Assembly: GCA_963780635.1 (NCBI GenBank)
Contig: CAWACW010000014.1
Coordinates: 62,001 to 126,000, forward strand
From: DATEPR01 sp963780635
Lineage (GTDB): Bacteria; Actinomycetota; Actinomycetes; Mycobacteriales; Pseudonocardiaceae
Length of the DNA: 64,000 nucleotides
Direction: 5' to 3'
The translations under genes were made by a program, and so were the position numbers. Shown here piece after piece: positions 53,648 to 61,296 of this stretch (its first letter is position 1; each line of letters opens with the position of its first letter). The notes below the pieces were generated by a model. The model had not been told where the DNA came from, did no database searches, and saw only the letters and a list, made by a program, of their open reading frames with translations.

Positions 53648-55563
53648 CAGCCCTTGTCTCCCTTGTGCCCGGTCAGCTCGGCCGGAGTGAAGTATTTGGC
53701 CAGCTCGTCGAACTCGAAGAGGTCGAGCAGGTCCTGTCGCATCGGCACCTGGTCCTCGTGGAACAGCCGGATGCCGTCGCCGTCGGCCTCGCACACCAGC
53801 AGCTGCTTGCGCCAGTCGGCTTCCATCCGCGGGTGGTCCTCGCGGGTGTGACCGCCGCGGCTCTCGGTCCGCTCCAGGGCCGCCTTCGCGACGCACTCAC
53901 TCACCAGCAGCATGTTGCGCAGGTCCAGCGCCAGGTGCCAACCGGGGTTGAACTGCCGGTGACCCTCGACGATGACCTTCTGCGCCCGCACCTTGAGCTG
54001 CTCCAGTCGGGTGATCGCCTCCGCGACCTCGCCCTCCCGCCGGATGATGCCGACCAGGTCGTTCATCATCTGCTGCAGCTCGGCGTGCACCGCGTAGGGG
54101 TTCTCCAGCCCCTCCTCGGCCTCGGCCTCGGCCGCACCGTCGAACGGCGTGACCGCCTTGCGGGCGGCCTCGTCGACGTCGGCGTCGGTGATCGCCGGCC
54201 GGTTCGCCAGGCCCTGCACGTACGCGACGGCACCGGCACCGGCCCGGCGGCCGAACACCAGCAGGTCGGACAGCGAGTTGCCACCCAGCCGGTTGGAGCC
54301 GTGCATGCCACCGGCCACCTCACCGGCCGCGAACAGGCCGGCCACGTTCACCGCGGCCGCGGTGTCCGGCTCGACCTCGACGCCACCCATCACGTAGTGG
54401 CAGGTCGGCCCGACCTCCATGGCCTCCGCGGTGATGTCGACGTCGGCCAGTTCCTTGAACTGGTGGTACATCGACGGCAGCCGGCGCTTGATCTCCTCGG
54501 CGGGCATGCGGCTGGCGATGTCCAGGAACACGCCGCCGTGGGGTGATCCCCGGCCTGCCTTGACCTCCGAGTTGATCGCCCTGGCGACCTCGTCGCGAGG
54601 CAGCAGGTCGGGCGTGCGGCGGTTGTTGTCCGGGTCGGTGTACCAGGCGTCGGCCTCTTCCTCGGTCTCCGCGTACTGCCCCTTGAAGACATCGGGGACG
54701 TACTCGAACATGAACCGCTTGCCCTCGGAGTTGCGCAGCACACCACCGTCGCCGCGCACGCCCTCGGTGACCAGGATGCCCTTGACGCTGGGCGGCCAGA
54801 CCATGCCGGTCGGGTGGAACTGGACGAACTCCATGTTGATCAGGCGGCTGCCCGCGCGCAGTGCGAGCGCGTGGCCGTCGCCGGTGTACTCCCAGGAGTT
54901 CGACGTGACCTTGAAGGACTTGCCGATGCCACCCGTCGCCAGGATGATCGCCGGCGCCTCGAACAGCACGAACCGGCCGGACTCGCGCCAGTACGCGAAC
55001 GCGCCCGCGATCCGGTCGGAGTCGTCCTTGAGCAGGTCGGTGACCGTGCACTCGGCGTAGACCTTGAGGTTGGCCTCGTAGTCGCCGGTCGCCTTGTGGT
55101 CGTCCTGCTGCAGCGACACGATCTTCTGCTGCATCGTGCGGATCAGCTCCAGGCCGGTCCGGTCACCCACGTGCGCCAGGCGCGGGTAGGTGTGACCGCC
55201 GAAGTTGCGCTGGCTGATCTTGCCGTCCTTGGTGCGGTCGAACAGCGCACCGTAGGTCTCCAGCTCCCAGACACGGTCCGGGGCCTCCTGCGCGTGCAGC
55301 TCGGCCATCCGCCAGTTGTTCAGGAACTTCCCGCCACGCATGGTGTCGCGGAAGTGCACCATCCAGTTGTCATTGGAGTTGGCGTTGCCCATCGACGCCG
55401 CGCAGCCGCCCTCGGCCATCACCGTGTGGGCCTTGCCGAACAGCGACTTGCAGATCACGGCGACGCGCAGACCCTGCTGCCGGGCCTCGATCGCGGCCCG
55501 CAGGCCGGACCCGCCGGCCCCGATCACCAGCACGTCGTAGGCGTGCCGCTCGACCTCAGTCAT
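53647..55563 (-). CDS. sdhA: succinate dehydrogenase flavoprotein subunit (Sdh1 type)
   Basis: 638 residues; oxidises succinate to fumarate with covalent FAD. Seen: FAD site VIGAGGSGLRAAIEARQQG, the FAD-linking histidine in KAHTVMAEGGCAAS, GLIN-like NMEFVQFHPTG, the substrate region SPHGGVFLDIASRM and TCHYVMGGVEVEPD, and HGSNRLGGNSLSDLLVFGRRAG. Four predicted partners in order (small protein, sdhC, sdhA, sdhB) match the Rv0250c-Rv0247c operon. Confidence 0.95.
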   Translation of the reverse strand: MTEVERHAYDVLVIGAGGSGLRAAIEARQQGLRVAVICKSLFGKAHTVMAEGGCAASMGNANSNDNWMVHFRDTMRGGKFLNNWRMAELHAQEAPDRVWELETYGALFDRTKDGKISQRNFGGHTYPRLAHVGDRTGLELIRTMQQKIVSLQQDDHKATGDYEANLKVYAECTVTDLLKDDSDRIAGAFAYWRESGRFVLFEAPAIILATGGIGKSFKVTSNSWEYTGDGHALALRAGSRLINMEFVQFHPTGMVWPPSVKGILVTEGVRGDGGVLRNSEGKRFMFEYVPDVFKGQYAETEEEADAWYTDPDNNRRTPDLLPRDEVARAINSEVKAGRGSPHGGVFLDIASRMPAEEIKRRLPSMYHQFKELADVDITAEAMEVGPTCHYVMGGVEVEPDTAAAVNVAGLFAAGEVAGGMHGSNRLGGNSLSDLLVFGRRAGAGAVAYVQGLANRPAITDADVDEAARKAVTPFDGAAEAEAEEGLENPYAVHAELQQMMNDLVGIIRREGEVAEAITRLEQLKVRAQKVIVEGHRQFNPGWHLALDLRNMLLVSECVAKAALERTESRGGHTREDHPRMEADWRKQLLVCEADGDGIRLFHEDQVPMRQDLLDLFEFDELAKYFTPAELTGHKGDKG

Positions 55564-55580
55564 CGACTCTCATCCCTCAA

Positions 55581-56369
55581 TCAGAAGAAACGCACGTCCG
55601 TGATCCACCCGGCGGCCACCAGCCTGATGTACAGGTCGGTCAGCGAGATCCACACCAGCGACGCCCAGGCCAGCTGCATGTGGTAGCCGTTGAGGAAGGA
55701 AACCTGCTGCCAGAACTTGTAGCGCAGCGGGTGCTTCGAGAAGTGCTTCAGCTTGCCACCCATGATGTGCCTGCACGAGTGGCACGACAATGTGTACGCC
55801 CAGATCAGCGCGATGTTGACGAGCATCACCAGGGTGCCCATGCCGGCATGACCCCAGGCCCCGCTGTGGTCGCGGAAGCTGATCACCAGGTCGTAGGTCA
55901 GGATGCCGGCGAAGACCACCGCGATGTACCAGAAGTACCGGTGGATGTTCTGCATGATCAGCGGGAACCGCGTCTCACCGGTGTACTTCTTGTGCGGCTC
56001 GGCGACCGCGCACGCCTGCGGCGAGCCCCAGAAGGCCCGGTAGTACGCCTTCCGGTAGTAGTAGCAGGTCAGCCGGAAGCCCATCGGGAAGATGATGATG
56101 ATCAGGCCCGGCGTGACCGGCGCGATGCTCGGGAACCAGCCCCAGCCGCTGCCCGCCACACAGTTGCCCGTGAGGCACGGCGAGTAGAGCGGCGAGATGT
56201 AGGGCTCGTAGAAGTAGTCCTTGTTGATCAACACGGCCCACGTCAGGTAGACGACGCACACCAGCAGGACGCCGGCCTGGATCGCCGGCGACAACCACCA
56301 GCGGTCGGTCCGCAACGTCTTCGCATCGATACGCGCCCGGCCGGGTGCGCCCACACCAGTGACGGTCAT
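55581..56369 (-). CDS. sdhC: succinate dehydrogenase membrane anchor (Sdh1 type)
   Basis: 262 residues with five membrane segments and several histidines able to hold haem (QNIHRYFWYIA, CHSCRHIMGG, KHFSKHP, NGYHMQLAW). It resembles the single large anchor of mycobacterial Sdh1 (Rv0249c), not the small SdhC/SdhD pair. It passes electrons to menaquinone. An SD of GAGGAG lies just before the ATG and is partly covered by a hairpin arm (56376-56420). Confidence 0.88.
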   Translation of the reverse strand: MTVTGVGAPGRARIDAKTLRTDRWWLSPAIQAGVLLVCVVYLTWAVLINKDYFYEPYISPLYSPCLTGNCVAGSGWGWFPSIAPVTPGLIIIIFPMGFRLTCYYYRKAYYRAFWGSPQACAVAEPHKKYTGETRFPLIMQNIHRYFWYIAVVFAGILTYDLVISFRDHSGAWGHAGMGTLVMLVNIALIWAYTLSCHSCRHIMGGKLKHFSKHPLRYKFWQQVSFLNGYHMQLAWASLVWISLTDLYIRLVAAGWITDVRFF

Positions 56370-56372
56370 GTT

Positions 56373-56420
56373 CTCCTCGTTCTCGTGATGACCACCATTG
56401 TTGTGGCCTCACGAGACGAG
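56373..56420 (-). promoter_or_regulatory. hairpin overlapping the sdhC ribosome binding site
   Basis: TCTCGTGA (56381-56388) and TCACGAGA (56409-56416) are perfect arms, lengthened to about 12 bp with one bulged base (56376-56420), around a 20-nt loop. On the mRNA the second arm runs into GAGGAG (56373-56378), the likely sdhC SD, so folding could lower sdhC translation. Confidence 0.45.
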
Positions 56421-56434
56421 CACCCCACCGGGAC

Positions 56435-56728
56435 CTAGTGGTGGTGGCGTACGCCTCCGACGCCCTCGTCGTCGGCGCCGAGCCACAGCGCCGGGTCGTA
56501 TGGTGTGTCTGGGACCACAACAACCTCGGGTTTACCACCCGAGGGCCCTCGCGGTTTCGGCGGGGTAGGCCGTCCGGCGAGGTCAGCGGCATCGATGTCC
56601 AGCCGCTCCACGTCGTTGACCAGGCGACGCACCTCGGCGGAGTCCCCGTACCGCGCCCGCAGCCCGCCGACGCATTCCCGCAGTTCGGCAATGGCCCGGT
56701 TGAGCGCGACGAGATCGGACTCCGCCAT
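56435..56728 (-). CDS. small conserved protein heading the sdh operon (Rv0250c-like)
   Basis: 97 residues, the same length as mycobacterial Rv0250c at the same place before sdhC. An N-terminal helical part (DLVALNRAIAELRECVGGL, VRRLVNDVERLDIDAADL) precedes a flexible tail ending in DPALWLGADDEGVGGVRHHH, with a run of histidines. The function is unknown; a role as an Sdh accessory or regulator is inference from position. Confidence 0.75.
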   Translation of the reverse strand: MAESDLVALNRAIAELRECVGGLRARYGDSAEVRRLVNDVERLDIDAADLAGRPTPPKPRGPSGGKPEVVVVPDTPYDPALWLGADDEGVGGVRHHH

Positions 56729-56826
56729 GAGTCACCTCCACCGGCGTGGCGGCCGATGGCCCATCGTCCGGTCCGCGCCCCGTTGTTGCGTGGTCAGCCA
56801 CGACCGAGAGTGCCCTGCTTTGTCCT

Positions 56827-56844
56827 TTGTGACAAGTCACACAA
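56827..56844. promoter_or_regulatory. palindrome upstream of the sdh operon
   Basis: TTGTG-ACAAGTCA-CACAA. The arms and 8-base spacing fit the outer positions of a Rex operator (TTGTG-N8-CACAA). An inner perfect palindrome TGTGAC-AA-GTCACA also resembles CRP half-sites, but with 4 instead of 6 bases between TGTGA and TCACA. It is about 100 bases upstream of the operon's first gene. Confidence 0.5.
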
Positions 56845-56866
56845 GCGATTTCGTGCACACAACGGC

Positions 56867-56884
56867 GATCACGAGCCCGTGATC
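56867..56884. promoter_or_regulatory. second inverted repeat upstream of sdh
   Basis: GATCACG (56867-56873) and CGTGATC (56878-56884), perfect 7-bp arms with a 4-base centre. It lies between the HAD gene's stop and the sdh promoter region and could be an operator or the HAD-side terminator stem. Confidence 0.4.
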
Positions 56885-56986
56885 AGCACAAACGCGGCGG
56901 TATACACCCCGACCAGGCAATTCCGTTGACGCGGATCGAACGGCGTTCACGATCGCACATGGATCCTGTGATCAAGGAAACAATCA

Positions 56987-57643
56987 TCAACAACCGTAGG
57001 CGGCGAGAGCTTCCGCGATCGAATCCGCCACCGGAACACCGCTCGATTCCAGCGCCGACCGGCTCGTCACGCCGGTCGTGACGAGCGCGCAGCGCACCCC
57101 GGCGGCGGCCGCCGCCGCCGCGTCGTCGAGCACGTCGCCGACCAGCAGCACGCTGTCCGGATCGACGTTCAGGGCCGTCAGGTGCTCGATAAGATGATCA
57201 CGCTTGCCGTGCCCGCCGACGTCCACCCGCAGCCCGTCGATCCGCTCGAACAGCGCTGCCAGCCCCAGCTCGGTGACCAGGCCGACGAGCTCGTCGTGGA
57301 ACCACATCGAGAGCAGCGACTGGCTCCCGCCCGACTCCTGCCAGCGCCGCAATTCGTCCGGGATGCCGGGACTGAGGCGAGTCGTGGACAGCAGCGCTCG
57401 GTACGCCTGGTGGTACGTGCGGTCGATCCGAACCCAGTCCTCGGTGGTGAGGTCGCGGCGGAGCAGGTCGCGGTAGCAGTCCCGCAGTGGCCTGCGGTAG
57501 ATCGACCGCAAGTGGGCCAGGTCGATCGCCTGCCGCCCGAACGCGGTGCAGACCGTGTTCACGGCGGCCACCACCGCGTCGTTGTCGTCCAGGATCGTGC
57601 CGTTCCAGTCCCACACGACGTGCCGGATCCGTTCGTTGCTCAC
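56987..57643 (-). CDS. HAD-family phosphatase
   Basis: 218 residues. Motif I VVWDWNGTILDD near residue 8 has the nucleophile aspartate; motif II is the serine/threonine region SLLSMWF; the motif III lysine is in GGHGKRDHLIEHL; motif IV is LLVGDVLDDAAAA with the acidic pair. It is of the phosphoglycolate-phosphatase-like subgroup with a helical cap; the substrate is unknown. GTG at 57643 is chosen because the upstream extension runs through a palindromic promoter region. Confidence 0.85.
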   Translation of the reverse strand: MSNERIRHVVWDWNGTILDDNDAVVAAVNTVCTAFGRQAIDLAHLRSIYRRPLRDCYRDLLRRDLTTEDWVRIDRTYHQAYRALLSTTRLSPGIPDELRRWQESGGSQSLLSMWFHDELVGLVTELGLAALFERIDGLRVDVGGHGKRDHLIEHLTALNVDPDSVLLVGDVLDDAAAAAAAGVRCALVTTGVTSRSALESSGVPVADSIAEALAAYGC

Positions 57644-57685
57644 CGAACCACCATAGGTTTCGTGGGATTCCCGGGACCAGCGGGT

Positions 57686-57701
57686 TTCCCGGATCCGGGA
57701 A
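57686..57701. promoter_or_regulatory. 16-bp perfect palindrome before the XRE pseudogene
   Basis: TTCCCGGATCCGGGAA, with a related TCCCGGGA a few bases to the left (57669-57676). It sits between the divergent HAD gene and the broken XRE regulator, as expected for that regulator's own operator. Confidence 0.45.
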
Positions 57702-57748
57702 CCCACTTGCGATCATGCTGCGTATCGTCCGTCACGGAAAGGATTCGG

Positions 57749-58595
57749 ATGAGCACGCAGAGCAGTCCCACCCTACGCAGGCGACGGCTGGCCAGGCGGC
57801 TGCGGCAGATGCGCGAGACCGCCGGGTTGACGCTGACCGAGGCCGCACCCAGGTTGCAGAAGACCAAGAGCGCACTGGGCCGGATCGAGAAGGGCGAGAC
57901 CGTCGCCGACGTGCATGTCGTGCGCAGCATGATGGATCTCTACGACCAGTACGACGAGACCATGGAAGCGATGGTCCGAGCCGCGATGGTCCCCGGCTGG
58001 TGGGTCGCCTACGGCATCAAGGATCGCGGCTTCATCGGCCTGGAAACCGAAGCCCAGACCGTATTGACATCGCAGCTCGTCTACATCCCGGGCCTGTTGC
58101 AGATCGAGGACTACATCCGGGCGATCTTCAACTAGGCAGATCGGCGCACCGAAAGGGTTGGAGAACGGGATTGCCGCCCGGCTGATCCGCCAGCGACGCC
58201 TCACCAGCGAGGAATCGCCCGCTCACATTGGCCGCGGTCATCGACGAGTCCGCGTTGCGTAAGCCAATCGGCGGCATCGAGGTGATGCGCGCCCAACTAC
58301 TCCATCTGACTGAAGCCGCTGAGCTCGGAAACTGTGAGCATGCAGATGGTGCCGAACGAGGTCGGCGCGCATCATGGCATGGACGGCTCGTTCACCGTGC
58401 TCGGATTCCAGGACCCGGAGGATCCGAGCCTGCTCTACGCGGAATATCCGACCGGCGCGGTGCACATGGAAAAGCCGAACGAGGTCAATGCGGCCAGGCT
58501 TGCTCTTCGAGCGAGTGTGCTCGGTAGCACTGCTCAGCCAAAGCGACTCGGTAGCCTTCATGCAGCGGCTGGCCAATGAGCTGTACGGCGGTTGA
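57749..58595 (+). pseudogene. XRE-family regulator (DUF5753 type), broken by several frameshifts
   Basis: The N-terminal helix-turn-helix is intact (ARRLRQMRETAGLTLTEAAPRLQKTKSALGRIEKGE), and the DUF5753 part starts (GLLQIEDYIRAIF) but stops at 58135. The rest is spread over other frames: AARLIRQRRLTSEES, AAVIDESALRKPIGGIEVMRAQL, VSMQMVPNEVGAHHGMDGSFTVLGF and RVCSVALLSQSDSVAFMQRLANELY, with at least four changes of frame. Such regulators normally pair with a DUF397 gene, which follows intact. GGAAAGGA precedes the ATG. Confidence 0.82.
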
Positions 58596-58609
58596 GGGAG
58601 ACGATTTCG

Positions 58610-58780
58610 GTGAACCTGATGTGGCGCAAGAGCAGTCGCAGCGGCAACGGCAGTAACGGCGACTGCGTCGAGGTGGCGTTCGCCGGGCCGAGGGTCGCTG
58701 TGCGCGACTCGAAGAATCCAGTGGCCAGGCTCGCGATCCCGCGTTCGGCGTGGGATGCGTTCGTGGTCGCGGGCCGCTGA
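58610..58780 (+). CDS. DUF397 protein
   Basis: 56 residues covering the whole DUF397 domain: MWRKSSRSGNGSNGDCVEVA, AVRDSKNP and SAWDAFV. Small DUF397 proteins work with an adjacent XRE/DUF5753 regulator in actinomycete developmental and antibiotic control (BldB/WhiJ-like systems). Here the partner is broken. GTG at 58610 is preferred, with GAGGGAGA upstream; a TTG at 58592 is in frame. Confidence 0.82.
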   Translation: MNLMWRKSSRSGNGSNGDCVEVAFAGPRVAVRDSKNPVARLAIPRSAWDAFVVAGR

Positions 58781-58799
58781 GCGACCCGCGACCACTTCG

Positions 58800-59732
58800 C
58801 TAGGCCGGTACCGGGAACGCGGTGAAGCAGTTCGGCGACTGGGCGTGCGCCGGGTCGAGCGCGTTGAGCACGTCGCGGATCGTGACCTGGTCGTAGGCCA
58901 GGTCGGCGTGGTCCACGGTGTCGTTGAAGCACTGGCTCTGCACGTACATGTTCGTCACGCCCGGCTCGCGGATGAACGACGAACCGATGGGCGTCACCAC
59001 TGTCTCGTCGAGCGTCTCGATGACGGTGTAGTCGACGCCGGCCTGGGCGATCGGGCCGGAGTCCAGCGGCTTGAGGAACGCCGAGCCGGTCTCCTGGTCG
59101 ACGCAGGCCGAGCAGAGCGCGCCCACGACGCTGTTCGCGCCGGGGAAGAACGTGGCCAGGTTCGTGAGACCGTCCAGCGTGGTGCCGTGGGTGGTCGGCG
59201 AGAGACCGACGTACGTATGCACGTTCGCCGCGCCGCCGAGCACCTTGAGGTAGTACTCGCCGAGCAGGCCGCCCTGCGAGTGGCCGACCAGGTCCACCTT
59301 GCTGACGCCGGTGGCCTGCTTGACCTTCGTGACGAGCGCGGCCACCTGTTGCGCCGAGGTCGCCGCCGGGCCGATGGCCTGGACCAGTTGGCCTGAGGTA
59401 CCGCCGTAGTTGAGGCTGAAGACGCAGTAGCCGTTGTTCGCCAGAATCGGGGCCAGGGCGCCGAAATCGTCCTCCATCACGGAGAACGTGCCGGGAATGA
59501 GCACCACCGGATCGGGGTGCGCGGCGGTCGGTTTACAGGCGAAGTTGTTCGTGCCGGGTGGCGATTGTTCGGGGTTGTGCGCCGCGGCGAGTGCGCCTGC
59601 GACGATGTTCGGCTGTACCGGAAATGTCGCCGCCGCGGCGGGCGACGCCATCGTGCCCAGCAGGAGTGCGGACGCGGCCAGCACTGCACCGGCCGCAACC
59701 GCCCTGACCAGGGACGATCGTCGGATGCGCAA
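58800..59732 (-). CDS. secreted lipase / esterase
   Basis: 310 residues. A long Sec-type signal (VRAVAAGAVLAASALLLGTMASPAAA) indicates export. Seen: the oxyanion region VVLIPGTFS, nucleophile elbow LVGHSQGGLLGEYYL near residue 160, an aspartate in IETLDETVVTP and the histidine in TVDHADLAYD. Cysteine pairs (GALCSACVDQ; QSQCFND with SPNCFTAF) suggest disulfides outside the cell. It belongs to the actinomycete LipA/EstA-type lipases. Two near-identical palindromic sites lie just upstream. Confidence 0.88.
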   Translation of the reverse strand: MRIRRSSLVRAVAAGAVLAASALLLGTMASPAAAATFPVQPNIVAGALAAAHNPEQSPPGTNNFACKPTAAHPDPVVLIPGTFSVMEDDFGALAPILANNGYCVFSLNYGGTSGQLVQAIGPAATSAQQVAALVTKVKQATGVSKVDLVGHSQGGLLGEYYLKVLGGAANVHTYVGLSPTTHGTTLDGLTNLATFFPGANSVVGALCSACVDQETGSAFLKPLDSGPIAQAGVDYTVIETLDETVVTPIGSSFIREPGVTNMYVQSQCFNDTVDHADLAYDQVTIRDVLNALDPAHAQSPNCFTAFPVPA

Positions 59733-59768
59733 CAGAGCCTCCTCGACGCTGAGGTGGTTGGCACGAAG

Positions 59769-59810
59769 GTTACTCGCGCGTAGATCAAGAGTAAGTTACG
59801 CGTGAGTAAC
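59769..59810. promoter_or_regulatory. paired operator upstream of the lipase gene
   Basis: GTTAC-GCGTGA-GTAAC (59795-59810) is a perfect inverted repeat. GTTAC-TCGCGC-GTAGA (59769-59784) is a second copy, 13 of 16 identical to the complement of the first. They lie 37-78 bases before the lipase ATG. The size fits a TetR-type repressor. Confidence 0.55.
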
Positions 59811-59843
59811 CCGTCAATCCCTGACCTTTGACGGACCGCTCCC

Positions 59844-60500
59844 TTACCAGGACACAGGACTAGGGCCGTACGGACCATTCCGCAGCAGGGACTGCCGCTG
59901 CCGGCGGTTGATCTTCACGATAATCGTCACGGCCAGCACGGCGGCGATCGCTTGGCACACCAGAGCAACGATCAAGAGCACCCCGTTGATGGCGACATCA
60001 CCTGGGCGGCGCGGCCAGAGGCCGAAAAGGATCAGGCTGGCCAACATCGGCGGCCACCAACAGATGACCAGCGCCGCATGCCGACGGCGCGAACTCGCCC
60101 GATAGATGTCGGCCAGCACCTGGGCGGGGAACCACAGCGAGACGACCGGGCACCACCAGCCCCAGAACGTCCAGCCACGGCTCAACGACTGGGAACCCGG
60201 ACCACCGAGCGCCTCGGCGTTGGAACGCGCCCGCCACTGCCAGATCCAGAAGACGATGCCGGCGAGCAGATAGCCGAACATGACCAGCACCGCTACCCCG
60301 AACTGGCCATCGGCGACCGACGAGGCGTCCAGCCCGGTGTCCTCCACCCGCTCGGACACAACTAGGAGCGCGCTGCCCGCGACAACGAGGATGATCAGCA
60401 CGATCGTCGCGACGCCGATGCCATTGACACCGCGGAACCGCACCGGGCCCTGTTGCAGTTGGTTCATCGGATAGGGCTGAAACGAGAACGGCTCATTCAT
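59844..60500 (-). CDS. DUF4328 membrane protein
   Basis: 218 residues, about six membrane segments. The family block is clear: WIWQWRARSNAEALGG, LSRGWTFWGWWCPVVSLWFPAQVLADIYRASSRRR. Function unknown. The N-terminus is Gln/Pro-rich (FQPYPMNQLQQGPVRFRGV). It begins 7 bases after the stop of a paralogue, so the two form a tandem pair in one transcript. Confidence 0.8.
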   Translation of the reverse strand: MNEPFSFQPYPMNQLQQGPVRFRGVNGIGVATIVLIILVVAGSALLVVSERVEDTGLDASSVADGQFGVAVLVMFGYLLAGIVFWIWQWRARSNAEALGGPGSQSLSRGWTFWGWWCPVVSLWFPAQVLADIYRASSRRRHAALVICWWPPMLASLILFGLWPRRPGDVAINGVLLIVALVCQAIAAVLAVTIIVKINRRQRQSLLRNGPYGPSPVSW

Positions 60501-60507
60501 CGCGCGT

Positions 60508-61200
60508 TCACCAGGAAAGCGTTTCCGGCATGAAGCGTCCCGGTCCGGACACGCCCCGCCGTTGCCAATCACTGACCCGATGGACAATCACCGACAACAG
60601 CGTCGCCGAGCCTGCGAGCAGCACCAGAATGACGATGACGGAGACCATGAGGGGGCGCAGCAGTTGGTCGGGTGTGCTGGCCTCGCCGACCAGGACGAAC
60701 ACGATCTCGGGGACGATGACACAACACAGCGATATCACCCACCAGGCGATGACGATTCCGGTGCCGCGGGGCTCGCGGGTCGCGCTGACGCGGTAGATGT
60801 CGATCATGATCTGACAGGGGAACCAGAAGTTGACAAGTGGGCACAGCCAGCCCCAGAACGTCCAGCCACGGCTCAGTTCCTGCGACGCGAGACCGCCGAG
60901 CGCCTCGGCGTTGGACCGGGCCCGCCAACTCCACACCCAGTACACGATGCCCGCCGCGAGATAGAGCAGCGACACGAGCGCGAAGGTGAGGCCGAATGCG
61001 GCACCGGCACCGGCGACGTCGGCCTGGTTCGCGGGCACGTCGTCGGCGTTGGTCCGATTGACGACATCGATGAACCGCCACGTCGTCACGATGAGACCGA
61101 CCAACCCCAGCATGGCGACCCAGATCAGCACGATGGCCGCGGTGCCCATTGCGCGCACCGGTCGAAATGTGCGCACGTCGAAGTACCGTGGGTCGGTCAC
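60508..61200 (-). CDS. DUF4328 membrane protein, paralogue
   Basis: 230 residues with the same block as its neighbour: WVWSWRARSNAEALGG, LSRGWTFWGWLCPLVNFWFPCQIMIDIYRVS. About six membrane segments. The short N-terminus (DPRYFDVRTFRPVRAMG) replaces the Gln-rich one. First gene of the pair. No partner or pathway can be named from the context. Confidence 0.8.
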   Translation of the reverse strand: MTDPRYFDVRTFRPVRAMGTAAIVLIWVAMLGLVGLIVTTWRFIDVVNRTNADDVPANQADVAGAGAAFGLTFALVSLLYLAAGIVYWVWSWRARSNAEALGGLASQELSRGWTFWGWLCPLVNFWFPCQIMIDIYRVSATREPRGTGIVIAWWVISLCCVIVPEIVFVLVGEASTPDQLLRPLMVSVIVILVLLAGSATLLSVIVHRVSDWQRRGVSGPGRFMPETLSW

Positions 61201-61296
61201 GACGATCCCCTCAGCGAATGTAAATGACCCTGACAGATGCCGGAGGGACAGTACGCGGTGAGGGTATCGGTTGGGAAGAACGGTTTCCAGTTGTAA

